NCBI GenBank assembly: GCA_040751755.1
Contig: JBFMHC010000006.1
Span: 1 to 64,000, forward strand
DNA from: PFJX01 sp040751755
GTDB lineage: Bacteria > Pseudomonadota > Gammaproteobacteria > Burkholderiales > Thiobacillaceae
Direction of reading: 5' to 3'
DNA length: 64,000 nucleotides
In this document: positions 52,243 to 60,583 of the stretch, one piece after another
How the letters are laid out: every line of letters starts with the position of its first letter
Numbering within the stretch: position 1 is the first letter of the stretch
Position numbers and translations under genes: made by a program
The notes under the pieces: model-generated
What the model saw: the letters and a program-made list of their open reading frames with translations, nothing else
The model's database searches: none
What the model was told of the DNA's origin: nothing

Positions 52243-52506
52243 ATGGCTAACAGCGCCCAGGCTAAGAAGCGTGCCCGTCAGGCAGCCGGTCAGCGTCTGC
52301 ACAACATGGCCCAGCGTTCTGCTTACCGCACCGCGGTGAAGAAGGTGCGCAACGCCATCCTGGCCGGCGACAAGGCCGCCGCCCAGTCCGCCCTGAACGA
52401 CAACATGTGCGTCATCGACAGCCTCGCGGACAAGCGCATCGTCCACAAGAACAAGGCCGCCCGCCAGAAGAGCCGCCTCTCCGCCCAGATCAAGGCGATG
52501 GCCTGA
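52243..52506 (+). CDS. rpsT: 30S ribosomal protein bS20
   Basis: The protein has 87 residues, Ala/Lys/Arg-rich: MANSAQAKKRARQAAGQR at the start and NKAARQKSRLSAQIKAMA at the end. It binds 16S rRNA near the 5' domain and h44. AAGGAG precedes the ATG. It has its own promoter and terminator. Confidence 0.97.
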   Translation: MANSAQAKKRARQAAGQRLHNMAQRSAYRTAVKKVRNAILAGDKAAAQSALNDNMCVIDSLADKRIVHKNKAARQKSRLSAQIKAMA

Positions 52507-52557
52507 TCCCGCATGCGGCCTTCGTGCCGCATGGTCAGGCAAGGCGCGGATCAAACA

Positions 52558-52594
52558 GCAAACTGCCCGGCACGTGCCGGGCAGTTTGCTTTTT
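52558..52594 (+). terminator. Terminator after rpsT
   Basis: GCAAACTGCCCGGCAC (52558-52573) pairs perfectly with the following 16 bases and runs into five T. On the other strand it could also serve the convergent DUF3579 gene. Confidence 0.9.
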
Positions 52595-52604
52595 CAAGGC
52601 CACT

Positions 52605-52907
52605 TCAGCCGCGCGGCGTTTTGCGACCGTCGACCACCTGCAGGTCGTTGTCGCGCGCGAAGTCGAGCAGGAATTCGTAGATGCGGTGATCCATCGCCGA
52701 GAGCGAGCCGTTGATCACCACGCAGCGCACCCCGGATCGCGTCACCGGCTGCACGCAGGGGCAGTAGTTGAGGCGGTTGTCGTGGCCGACCTGGGAGACC
52801 AGGCCGGCGAGGCGCTCGGCCCAGTCGCTGGGCCGGAAGGTGCGGCCGTCGCTGGTCTGGCCGCGAATGACCACTTCTGTCACGTCAGTGGCGGGGGTGT
52901 CGTTCAT
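52605..52907 (-). CDS. DUF3579 family protein
   Basis: The protein has 100 residues with VVIRGQTSDGRTFRPSDWAERLAG, YCPCVQPVTRSGVRCVVI and MDHRIYEFLLDFARDNDL, typical of DUF3579, a family nearly confined to betaproteobacteria. Two of its Cys sit in a CPC motif. The function is unknown. Confidence 0.88.
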   Translation of the reverse strand: MNDTPATDVTEVVIRGQTSDGRTFRPSDWAERLAGLVSQVGHDNRLNYCPCVQPVTRSGVRCVVINGSLSAMDHRIYEFLLDFARDNDLQVVDGRKTPRG

Positions 52908-52980
52908 CGTGGGTTTCCTGGGCGGGCATTGAATCGGGCGCCACTATAATCGGCAAGCAGAGCAAAAACTGGAGAACTGA

Positions 52981-53529
52981 ATGAACCTCGACCGCGTTTC
53001 TTCCGGCCGCGACATCCCCAACGACTTCAACGTCATCATCGAGATCCCCGCGCACGGCGAACCGATCAAGTACGAGGTGGACAAGGAGACGGGCGCCATG
53101 TTCGTCGACCGCTTCATGTCCACCGCCATGCACTACCCCTGCAACTACGGCTACGTGCCGCACACCCTGTCGGACGACGGCGACCCCGTCGACGTGCTGG
53201 TGATCACCCCCATCCCCCTGATCACCGGCGTGGTGGTGCGCTGCCGTCCCGTGGGCATGCTGAAGATGCAGGACGAGGCGGGCATCGATGCCAAGGTCCT
53301 GGCCGTGCCCGTGGACAAGCTGTGCGGCCTCTACCGCGGCATCGAGTCGCCGGCCGACCTGCCGACGATGGTGTTGAACCAGATCTCCCACTTCTTCGAG
53401 CATTACAAGGACCTCGAGGCCGGCAAGTGGGTCAAGGTGCAGGGCTGGGTCGGCGCCGAAGAGGCGAAGGCCGAGATCATGGCCGGCGTGGAGCGCTACC
53501 AGGCCGCCCCGGAAAAGCCCAACTTCTAG
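52981..53529 (+). CDS. ppa: Inorganic pyrophosphatase (family I)
   Basis: The protein has 182 residues. Metal ligands are in KYEVDKETGAMFVDRF, DDGDPVDVLV and MQDEAGIDAKVLAV. It splits pyrophosphate to two phosphates as a cytoplasmic hexamer. Eight bases separate it from the phosphoesterase gene. Confidence 0.96.
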   Translation: MNLDRVSSGRDIPNDFNVIIEIPAHGEPIKYEVDKETGAMFVDRFMSTAMHYPCNYGYVPHTLSDDGDPVDVLVITPIPLITGVVVRCRPVGMLKMQDEAGIDAKVLAVPVDKLCGLYRGIESPADLPTMVLNQISHFFEHYKDLEAGKWVKVQGWVGAEEAKAEIMAGVERYQAAPEKPNF

Positions 53530-53536
53530 GCCCGGC

Positions 53537-54094
53537 ATGCTGGTCTGCATCCTCTCCGACAGCCACGACAACCGGCGCCTGCTGGAGCACGCCGTCGAGG
53601 ACGCCAAGGCGCGCGGCGCCGAGGCCATCCTGCACTGTGGCGACGTGGTCGCGCCCACCACCCTGCGCGTGCTGAAGAAGTTCGACCTGCCGGTGCACGT
53701 CATCCACGGCAACAACACCGGCGACCTCTACGCCATGAACCAGCTCGCGCACGAGCCGGACAGCGTGGTGCGCTACCACGGCCAGGACGCCGTGGTGCAC
53801 CTGGCCGGGCGCACCCTGTTCCTCGTGCACTACCCGCACTACGCGGCCGGCATGGCCCTCACCGGCGACTACGACATCGTCTGCTGCGGCCACGACCACA
53901 AGGTGAGCGTGCAGACGGTCGCCAACACCAAGGGCGGCACCACCTGGCTGGTGAATCCCGGCACCGTCGGCGGCGTCGGCCGCCCGCCCAGCTACGTCCT
54001 GGCCGACCTCGCCAATCTCACCTTCTCGGTGTTCGACGTGCCGACCGCGCCCGGCGAGGCCTGCAACACGCCGCCGGTGTCGGTGCACGCCTGA
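53537..54094 (+). CDS. Metallophosphoesterase (YfcE/MJ0936-like)
   Basis: The protein has 185 residues. The calcineurin-like motifs are LSDSHDN, HCGDVV, IHGNNTGD (for GNxD/N) and CGHDHK. The family hydrolyses phosphodiesters or phosphomonoesters with two metal ions; the natural substrate is unknown. It lies just after ppa and may share its transcript. Confidence 0.88.
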   Translation: MLVCILSDSHDNRRLLEHAVEDAKARGAEAILHCGDVVAPTTLRVLKKFDLPVHVIHGNNTGDLYAMNQLAHEPDSVVRYHGQDAVVHLAGRTLFLVHYPHYAAGMALTGDYDIVCCGHDHKVSVQTVANTKGGTTWLVNPGTVGGVGRPPSYVLADLANLTFSVFDVPTAPGEACNTPPVSVHA

Positions 54095-54143
54095 GCGGCA
54101 CGCTGCGTCACCCCGGCGAATGCCGGGGGACGGCGGGTGTTGC

Positions 54144-54911
54144 CTAAGCAGGCCTGGCCGGCCTGAACACGCCCGTATCGTCGTAGAACTCCGCGTCCTC
54201 GTTGGCCGGCCACCAGCCCGGCACGCCCAGTACCGGCATGGGGAAGAGGTCGGCCGGGCGGGCCACGCCTCCCTCCCCCCACAACGCCGCCAGGGCCTCG
54301 TCCAGGTCCGCCGCCGCCGCATGCGCGGGTAGCGTCAGGAAGGTGCATTTCGCGGTGATGCCCGGCCAGGGCGCGAGCAGTTTCTCCAGTACCGCATGTC
54401 CCACGACGATGGCCGTGACGTCTCGCCAGTCCGCGCGCCGTTCCACGAAGGCCCGTCGCCAGCGCCGCGCGCGCAGGTCGTCGGCCAGACTCGCGTCCGG
54501 GCCGGCCAGCACCAGGCCGCTCTCGTCGAACAGGGTGGCGGCGTCCGAGAGAGGGCCGCGCGTGACGGCGCCGGGGAGGATGGCGTGGCACTGCACGGCG
54601 TTGAGGGTGCGTTTGGTGCGCGGCAGGGCCAGCCAGGTGAGGGCGTTGAGCAGGTCGTGCCAGTTCTCGGTGCGCGTCGGCACGATGCCATCGGCGAGGA
54701 TGCCGGCCTCGTAGTCGCGCTGGCCGCAGCGCACGGTCTGCGCCGCGAAGCGGATGGGCAGGCCGTTGGCGTTGCGCAGCCCCTGTGCGGTCGCGAGGGC
54801 GTCGAGTTCGGCGAGGGCCGGCCAGTCCTCGCCTTGCAGGTGCGCGCTCCAGGGGCGCAGGTGGGCGAAGGGCGGCGTGCCCGCGAAGTCGGCGCGCCAG
54901 GTGTCGGGCAT
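54144..54911 (-). CDS. DUF3025 family protein
   Basis: The protein has 255 residues. The signature ENWHDLLNALTWLALPRTKRTLNA and LTLFDESGLVLAG-type residues (ATLFDESGLVL) match DUF3025. No transmembrane helix or cofactor motif is seen; the function is unknown. It ends an array of three minus-strand genes with the thioredoxin-like and HD-GYP-like genes. Confidence 0.85.
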   Translation of the reverse strand: MPDTWRADFAGTPPFAHLRPWSAHLQGEDWPALAELDALATAQGLRNANGLPIRFAAQTVRCGQRDYEAGILADGIVPTRTENWHDLLNALTWLALPRTKRTLNAVQCHAILPGAVTRGPLSDAATLFDESGLVLAGPDASLADDLRARRWRRAFVERRADWRDVTAIVVGHAVLEKLLAPWPGITAKCTFLTLPAHAAAADLDEALAALWGEGGVARPADLFPMPVLGVPGWWPANEDAEFYDDTGVFRPARPA

Positions 54912-54916
54912 GCGGC

Positions 54917-55780
54917 TCAGGCGTTCAGACCCGCCAGCGCGGCGCGGTAGCGGCGCGTCAGCGGGTGCTCGCCGCCCAGCATGCCGAACAGCGCCAGCAT
55001 GGCGCGGCGGCCGATGTCCTCGCGGTAGTCGGGGGCGATGCGCGTGAGTTCCAGCAGGTGCTCCAGCGCCGTTTCCGGCGCCTCGTCGAACAGGGCGCGC
55101 GCGGCCAGGGCGAGGCGCGCGGCGTGGTCCGCGGGGTCGGCGGCGAGCAGGTCCGCCGCCTCGTCCGGGCCGTTGCGGGCCGCGTCGATCAGTTCCAGAT
55201 GCGCGAGGAGCGGGGCGATGTCCGGCGTCTGGCGCGCCGGCGCGGGCAGGCTGGCGAGCAGGTGCAGGGCCTCGTCCGTGCGTCCCGCGAGGGTGAGCAG
55301 CTTGGCCAGGTCGGCGGCCACCGCCAGGTCCTCCGGGTGGTCCACGGCGAGGCGCGCGAGCTGCTCGATCGCCTGTGCCGTATCGCCGCGCTGATGCGCC
55401 GCCAGGGCCGCCATGCGCGCGGCGTCCTGCTCGCCGGCGAGGAAGCGGCCGAGCACCTCGTGGAAGGTGCTGTCCGGCTCGGCGCCGTGAATGGTGTGCA
55501 CCACCTCGCCGCGCAGGAAGAACTTCACCGTCGGCACGCTGGTGACCCCGAGGGCGCGCGCCTGCCGCCCCAGCACCTCGGTATTGGCCATCACCAGCAG
55601 GAAACGCCCGCCGTACTCGGTGGCCAGACGCACCAGGCGCGGCATCAGGACCATGCAGGGACCGGCCTTGGGAAACCAGAAGTGGACCAGCACCAGGCCC
55701 TTGCGCGAGTTTCCGAGCACCAGGGACTCGAAGTTCTCCGGCGTGGCGTCGAAGACGAAGGGAGACAGCGTCTCGCTCAT
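54917..55780 (-). CDS. Thioredoxin-like TPR protein (CnoX/YbbN-like), active-site Cys altered
   Basis: The protein has 287 residues: a thioredoxin fold (residues ~10-115) and a TPR-type helical region (~120-285). The usual WCGPC reads AGPC after FWFPK, so the first catalytic Cys is missing and disulfide exchange is unlikely. E. coli CnoX is a chaperedoxin that holds unfolded proteins for GroEL/DnaK; a similar holdase role is possible here. The stop overlaps the upstream HD-GYP gene start region by four bases (ATGA). Confidence 0.8.
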   Translation of the reverse strand: MSETLSPFVFDATPENFESLVLGNSRKGLVLVHFWFPKAGPCMVLMPRLVRLATEYGGRFLLVMANTEVLGRQARALGVTSVPTVKFFLRGEVVHTIHGAEPDSTFHEVLGRFLAGEQDAARMAALAAHQRGDTAQAIEQLARLAVDHPEDLAVAADLAKLLTLAGRTDEALHLLASLPAPARQTPDIAPLLAHLELIDAARNGPDEAADLLAADPADHAARLALAARALFDEAPETALEHLLELTRIAPDYREDIGRRAMLALFGMLGGEHPLTRRYRAALAGLNA

Positions 55781-56877
55781 GGATACCCCCAGACGTGTTT
55801 CCAGTTGATTTCCGGCCCGTCCTTCTCCGCTTCGAGGAAGCCGCGGATCGCGAAGGTCTGGCGGTCCAGCGGACGCTCGCGCGGCACCTCCAGGAGGCGT
55901 CCGCGTGCGTCCAGGAAGCTGGTGGCGAAGCGCGCGATGCCGCTGCGCCCGCGCCGCGTGATGCAGGCGCTCTCGCCGTTTGCCAGGCGCACCAGGGTGC
56001 CCGGCGGATAGAGGCCCATGGTGCGCAGCAGTTGCGCGCTGATCTGGCCGTCGAGGTGGGCGCGTTCGCGGCCGAAGATCTCGCGCATCGCCTCGCGGCT
56101 CGATTGCGGCGGGCGGTAATGGCGGCCGCTGATCTTGGCGCAGTACACGTCCGCCACGCGCAGCACGCGCGCCATCGGGTGGATGGACTCGATCTCCAGC
56201 CGCGCGGGATAGCCGCTGCCATCGACGTTCTCGTGGTGTTGCTCGACCGCGCGCAGCCAGTCCGCGTCATCCACGCCGGCCTCTTCGAGCAATTCCCTGC
56301 CGCGGCGCGGGTGGGCGGCGATGGCCGAGCGGTCGGCCCCGTCGAGCAGGCGCGGGAAGTTGTGCAGGCGATCCTGGATCTCCAGCACGGCGAGGTTCAT
56401 GGTCAGCGCCGCTCCGGCGAGGCTGGATTGTTCCGCTTCGCTGAAGTCGAGGTGGTCGGAGACGAGGATGGACACGCACAGCACGTGCAGGCTGTGCTGC
56501 ACGCTGGGGCGTGCCAGGCGTGCGCGCCGCACGTAGCCCAGGCAGGCCTCGGGGTCGCTGCGCAGGGCCTTGAAGAGGCCGCGCAGCAACTCGCGCAACT
56601 GGTCGGCGAGGAGGATGTTGTAGGGGGGCGTGAGCAGGCCGTCCGCCTCGCGCGCCAGGGTGTCGAAGCGCTCCAGCAGCTGGATGCCCGGCGGCGTCTC
56701 GCTGGCCTCGCCGGGTGCGGTCTCGCGGTACAGCTGGCGGCCGATGACGCGGCGGTACTGCGCCTCGTCGGCGATCAGCGTGCCCGCGCTCGCCACCAGT
56801 ACCCCGGCCTCGGTGAACACGTCCCACGGCAGCGCGGAGCCGATCATCGACGGGTGGAGGTTGATGGGGCGCAGCAT
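55777..56877 (-). CDS. HD-GYP-type protein with degenerate metal site
   Basis: The protein has 366 residues. The GYP half is intact (HHENVDGSGYP, then RVLRVADVYCA), and HPRRG is present. The HD pair that should read like LLHDIGK is replaced by GAALTMNLAVLE, so a normal di-iron site cannot form. Active HD-GYP proteins cleave c-di-GMP; this one is more likely a binding or signalling protein. The N-terminal ~120 residues contain no known domain. It overlaps the thioredoxin-like gene by four bases. Confidence 0.8.
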   Translation of the reverse strand: MLRPINLHPSMIGSALPWDVFTEAGVLVASAGTLIADEAQYRRVIGRQLYRETAPGEASETPPGIQLLERFDTLAREADGLLTPPYNILLADQLRELLRGLFKALRSDPEACLGYVRRARLARPSVQHSLHVLCVSILVSDHLDFSEAEQSSLAGAALTMNLAVLEIQDRLHNFPRLLDGADRSAIAAHPRRGRELLEEAGVDDADWLRAVEQHHENVDGSGYPARLEIESIHPMARVLRVADVYCAKISGRHYRPPQSSREAMREIFGRERAHLDGQISAQLLRTMGLYPPGTLVRLANGESACITRRGRSGIARFATSFLDARGRLLEVPRERPLDRQTFAIRGFLEAEKDGPEINWKHVWGYP

Positions 56878-56954
56878 CGGCGAGGACGGGGAGAAGGTTG
56901 GGACGGATCGGAAGCGGCGGTATTATTCCACGCCTTACCAGAGAGGGATGCACC

Positions 56955-57245
56955 ATGACCGTCCACGCCTTGAACGACCAGGAAGTGCGCCTGCTGCGCG
57001 AGGAGATCGAACTGCTCATGGCGGAACGGCAGCGGCTGTTGCAGGTGGCCGGCGCCGCGGCGGTGCTGGTTGCCAACCTCGACGAGGAGGCCCTGCCGCA
57101 GGAGCAGGACACCATCGACGCCGCCGAGGTCCTCGCCGAGAGCCTCAACGCCCTGCCGGACGAGACCCTGAAGGATGCGCTGGAAGCGGTCTCGGCGGAG
57201 TTCGACGCCGAGGCGCAGGCCCAGGAGGAGCGCGCCGCCAACTGA
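56955..57245 (+). CDS. Hypothetical acidic protein (96 aa)
   Basis: The protein is soluble, rich in Glu, Ala and Leu and largely helical (EVRLLREEIELLMAERQRLLQVAGAAA is split by no Pro). A GAGAGGG ribosome binding site stands before the ATG at 56955. No family was recognised. It is divergent from the HD-GYP gene, with only 77 bases between them. Confidence 0.6.
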   Translation: MTVHALNDQEVRLLREEIELLMAERQRLLQVAGAAAVLVANLDEEALPQEQDTIDAAEVLAESLNALPDETLKDALEAVSAEFDAEAQAQEERAAN

Positions 57246-57373
57246 GCGCCGCCCTCAGTAGATCCGCGACGGCGGATCTGCACTTTCGTTCCCCCACCAC
57301 GCGCCGCCCGCCCAGGTCGGGCTTCAGCGGCCCCTCGCGCAATCTGCGGTTCCTCCCCGTCACCGCGTATTCG

Positions 57374-57625
57374 TCACGGTCTTGCCGACATCGCTTTTCC
57401 GTCCAACTCGTCGATGAGCTGGTCGAACAGTTCCCAGGCGCTGCGCGCCTCGCTCTCCTCGACCTTCTGGATGGCGTAGCCGACGTGCACCATGACGAAG
57501 TCGCCGACCTGGGGCAGTTCGTCCTGCAGCATGAACAGGGAGACGTCGCGGAACACGCCCTTCGCCTCGCAGCGGGCGCTGAAGCCGTCGACGGCGGTGA
57601 TCTGCATGGGGATGGCGAGACACAT
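57374..57625 (-). CDS. hypC: Hydrogenase maturation chaperone HypC/HybG/HupF
   Basis: The protein has 83 residues. It begins MCLAIPMQI with the essential Cys2 and contains the GDFVMVHVGYAIQ motif. HypC carries the Fe(CN)2CO group with HypD to the large-subunit precursor. It is read away from the maturation protease; the other hyp genes are not in the window. Confidence 0.93.
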   Translation of the reverse strand: MCLAIPMQITAVDGFSARCEAKGVFRDVSLFMLQDELPQVGDFVMVHVGYAIQKVEESEARSAWELFDQLIDELDGKAMSARP

Positions 57626-57750
57626 GGGGATTCCATTGGAAACGCGGGACTCCAGGCCAGTATAGGCCGGGGGTGGCGGCGCCTGGAGGGGGAAATTCTT
57701 GACTGAATTGCTAGGTTGTCAATGCCCGGGGCCCTGTTTAATCTGAGCCG

Positions 57751-58221
57751 ATGAAGACCCTGGTGCTCGGCATCGGCAACACCCTGCTCGCGGACGAAGG
57801 CGTCGGCGTGCACGTGCTCGACCTCCTCGCCGGCACCGAACTCCCCGGAGACGTGGAGCTGCTCGACGGCGGCACCCTGTCCTTCACCCTCGCCGGCCCC
57901 ATCCAGGACGCGCAGGCCCTGGTGGTGGTGGACGCGGCGAACCTGCAATCCCCCCCCGGCACCCTGCGGGTGTTCGAGGGCGAGGCCATGGACCGCTTCC
58001 TGCTCGGCAACCGCAAGTCCAGCGTGCACGAGGTGGGGCTGACCGATCTGCGCGCCATCGCCCTGCTCACCGGCCACTGGCCGGAACGCCGCGCCCTGGT
58101 GGCGATCCAGCCGCGCGACGTGGACTGGGGCGAGGTCCCCAGCGCCGAGGTGGCGGCGGCGATTCCCGAGGCCGTCGCGGCGGTGCGCGACCTGATCGAG
58201 GCCTGGCGGCATGAGTCTTGA
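57751..58221 (+). CDS. [NiFe]-hydrogenase maturation protease
   Basis: The protein has 156 residues. VLGIGNTLLADEGVGVHVL holds the metal-binding Glu, with the Asp in VVVDAAN and His in HEVGLTDL. It removes the C-terminal peptide of the large subunit after nickel insertion. A possible promoter (TTGTCA-N17-TAATCT, 57716-57744) lies just upstream. The next gene overlaps by 11 bases. Confidence 0.92.
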   Translation: MKTLVLGIGNTLLADEGVGVHVLDLLAGTELPGDVELLDGGTLSFTLAGPIQDAQALVVVDAANLQSPPGTLRVFEGEAMDRFLLGNRKSSVHEVGLTDLRAIALLTGHWPERRALVAIQPRDVDWGEVPSAEVAAAIPEAVAAVRDLIEAWRHES

Positions 58222-58621
58222 CGACATCCCGGTCCGCGTCGTCGCGCCCGACCCGGGGCTCTCCGGCAACGCCTGGCCGCTGATGCTGGAGATCGTGCAG
58301 ATGGTGCGCAATCTGCTGGAGAGCGGCGAGACCTCGGCCATCGACCTCTCCGCCCTGCCGCTGACCCCGGCCGACAAGGCCTGGCTGAAGGACCGCCTGG
58401 GCGGCGGGCAGATCCACGTGGAGCTGCAGGCGGAGGGCCTGTCTACCCTGGACGAGACCGCCTGTCCCGGCGTGTGGTGGGTCACGCATCACGACGCGCA
58501 GGGCCGCGTGCTCTCGGAACTGATCGAGATCGCCCAGGTGCCGGAGCTGGTGAAGGCGCACCCGGACGACATCAGGATGGGATGTGAATATCTGGAGGGC
58601 GTGGTTTCTGAGCTAAGCTGA
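58211..58621 (+). CDS. HupH/HyaF-type hydrogenase expression protein
   Basis: The protein has 136 residues and corresponds to the HupH C-terminal domain: CPGVWWVTHHD, LSELIEIAQVPELVK. Full-length HupH has ~280 residues, so this is a short form. HupH proteins help assemble the small-subunit Fe-S clusters in rhizobial systems. It lies between the protease and the small-subunit gene. Confidence 0.8.
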   Translation: MSLDDIPVRVVAPDPGLSGNAWPLMLEIVQMVRNLLESGETSAIDLSALPLTPADKAWLKDRLGGGQIHVELQAEGLSTLDETACPGVWWVTHHDAQGRVLSELIEIAQVPELVKAHPDDIRMGCEYLEGVVSELS

Positions 58622-58697
58622 AACCAGTATGCGAACGTAATGCGTGGTACGTAGTTGTGTTGGTTGTGCGGTGTGCCTGAATAGGAGAAGACACATC

Positions 58698-59789
58698 ATG
58701 CAAGGCCCATTGATCGACTCGCTCGCGCGGCAGGGCATCAATCGCCGCACCTTCCTGAAGTACTGCACCACCCTCGCCTCGATGATGGCGCTGCCCCCCG
58801 CCGCCGGGCGGGCCATGGCCGAGGCCCTGGCGGCCGCGCAGGCCGGGGCGAAGCGCCCCTCGGTGATCTGGCTGCCGTTCCAGGAATGCACCGGCTGCAC
58901 CGAATCCATCACCCGCTCCCACTCGCCCAGCATCGAGGGCATGATCTTCGACATGGTCTCGCTGGACTACCACGAGACCCTCATGGCGGCGGCCGGCCAC
59001 CAGGCGGAAGCGGCCCTGCACGGCGCCATGAAGGCGAACGCGGGCAAATACCTGCTGATCGTCGACGGCTCCGTGCCCCTGGGCCTGGACGGCGCCTATT
59101 CCTGCATCGCCGGCCAGTCCAACCTGGCGGCCCTGAAGGAGGCCGCACAAGGCGCGGCGGCGATCATCGCCCTCGGCTCCTGCGCGGCCTACGGCGGCCT
59201 GCCGCACGCCAAACCCAACCCCACGGGCGCGGTCGCGGTGTCGGACATCGTCAAGGACAAGCCCATCGTCAACATCCCCGGCTGCCCGCCCATCCCGGTG
59301 GTGATCACCGGCGTGCTGGCGCACTTCCTCACCTTCGGCAGCCTGCCGGAACTGGACAAGCTGGGCAGGCCCAAGGCCTTCTACGGCGAGACCATCCACG
59401 ACCGCTGCTACCGCCGGCCGTTCTACGACCAGGGCAAGTTCGCCAAGACCTTCGACGACGAGGGCGCGCGCAACGGCTGGTGCCTGTTCGAGCTGGGCTG
59501 CAAGGGGCCCGTCACCTACAACGCCTGCGCCACCGTGAAGTGGAACGATTCCACCTCCTGGCCGGTGGAGTCCGGCCATGGCTGCCTGGGCTGCTCCGAG
59601 CCCGACTTCTGGGATGCCGGCGACTTCTACAAGGCCCTGTCCATGCCCGCCAGCCCGCTAAAGACGGCGGCCGCCGCGACGCTGGCGGGCGCGGCGGCGG
59701 GGGTGGCGGTGAGCTTCGCCAACCGGGGCAAGAAGGGCGCGGCCAAGGCCGGACACGAGACGGCCACCCTGAGCGACCTGGAGAAGTGA
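58698..59789 (+). CDS. hynS: [NiFe]-hydrogenase small subunit (Isp-type, group 1e-like)
   Basis: The protein has 363 residues. A Tat signal (NRRTFLKYC) opens it. Cluster ligands are in ECTGCTES, GSCAAYGG, PGCPPIP (proximal), DRCYRR and LGCKGPVTYNAC, and GHGCLGCSEPDFWD (distal/medial). A C-terminal hydrophobic helix (AAATLAGAAAGVAVSF) anchors it to the membrane. It passes electrons from H2 oxidation to membrane partners. AGGAG stands ten bases before the ATG at 58698. The separation of small and large subunit genes by isp genes is known from Thiocapsa and relatives. Confidence 0.95.
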   Translation: MQGPLIDSLARQGINRRTFLKYCTTLASMMALPPAAGRAMAEALAAAQAGAKRPSVIWLPFQECTGCTESITRSHSPSIEGMIFDMVSLDYHETLMAAAGHQAEAALHGAMKANAGKYLLIVDGSVPLGLDGAYSCIAGQSNLAALKEAAQGAAAIIALGSCAAYGGLPHAKPNPTGAVAVSDIVKDKPIVNIPGCPPIPVVITGVLAHFLTFGSLPELDKLGRPKAFYGETIHDRCYRRPFYDQGKFAKTFDDEGARNGWCLFELGCKGPVTYNACATVKWNDSTSWPVESGHGCLGCSEPDFWDAGDFYKALSMPASPLKTAAAATLAGAAAGVAVSFANRGKKGAAKAGHETATLSDLEK

Positions 59790-59790
59790 C

Positions 59791-60450
59791 ATGAGCGAAC
59801 TGCAACTCCTGACCTGGGCGCGCGGCACCGGCATGGACATCGCCGTGGCCATCTTCGTGCTGGGCGTGCTGTGGCGCCTGATCGAGATCTACAGCCTGGG
59901 CCGCAAGAAGGACCTGTCCGCGCCGCGCCACGCCGCCGGCGCCTCCGGCTGGCATACCATCATGCGCCGTTCCCTGCCGCCGCCCGGCATGGTGCAGCGC
60001 TCGCCGGTGAGCTACATCGGCGGCTACGCCTTCCACATCGGCCTGGCCCTCGTCGTGTTCGGCTTCGCGCCGCACATCAAGCTGATCGAAGGCCTGCTGT
60101 GCGTGTCCTGGCCGGCCCTGCCGTCTCAGTTCGTCGACTTCGTCGCCGTGGTGACCATGGCCGCCATGGTGGTGGTGCTGGCGGACCGCATCAACAAGCC
60201 GGCGAAGCGCTATCTCTCCACCCTCGGCGACTGGTTCGCCTGGGCCGTCACCTTCCTGCCGGTGCTGACCGGCTGGATGGCCGTGCAGCACCTGCTGCTG
60301 CCCTATACCACCATGCTTGCGCTGCACATCCTGTCGGTCGAGTTGTTGCTGGTGGTGCTGCCCTTCACCAAGCTGTTCCACGCCTTCACGGTGTTCGGCT
60401 CGCGCTGGTTCAACGGCCAGGTCAATGGCCACAAGGGGGTGCCGGTATGA
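59791..60450 (+). CDS. isp1: Isp1 cytochrome b-type membrane protein
   Basis: The protein has 219 residues and five transmembrane helices, resembling the gamma subunit of nitrate reductase. Likely heme-binding His lie in YAFHIGLALV, AVQHLLLPY and LALHILS/LFHAF. It should carry electrons between hydrogenase and quinone or Isp2. It starts one base after the small-subunit stop. A 46-codon frame starts at its stop (ATGA). Confidence 0.9.
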   Translation: MSELQLLTWARGTGMDIAVAIFVLGVLWRLIEIYSLGRKKDLSAPRHAAGASGWHTIMRRSLPPPGMVQRSPVSYIGGYAFHIGLALVVFGFAPHIKLIEGLLCVSWPALPSQFVDFVAVVTMAAMVVVLADRINKPAKRYLSTLGDWFAWAVTFLPVLTGWMAVQHLLLPYTTMLALHILSVELLLVVLPFTKLFHAFTVFGSRWFNGQVNGHKGVPV

Positions 60451-60461
60451 GCAAGCAAGGC

Positions 60462-60562
60462 TTCCCCTCCCCCTCGAGGGGGGAGGGCAGGGTGGGGGTG
60501 GGGCGAGCAGCGCTCGCCCGTCACCCTCTCTCCAACCTCTCTCCCCTCGAGGGAGAGAGGCT
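60462..60562. repeat. Inverted pair of palindromic repeats between isp1 and isp2
   Basis: CCCCTCCCC-TCGA-GGGGGGAGGG (from 60464), a central hairpin GGGCGAGC/GCTCGCCC (60501-60520) and a second palindrome CTCTCTCCC-TCGA-GGGAGAGAG (60537-60560). They fill the only large gap in the hydrogenase operon. An open frame 60447-60587 across it (46 codons, starting ATGA at the isp1 stop) is probably not a real gene. Confidence 0.8.
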
Positions 60563-60583
60563 CATGTGCGAGGAGTCCACCAT

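Noticed and set aside
57699..57723. FNR-type site before the hydrogenase maturation protease (TTGAC...GTCAA)
   Set aside because: The half-sites are 14 bases apart, far from the FNR arrangement with a four-base centre.
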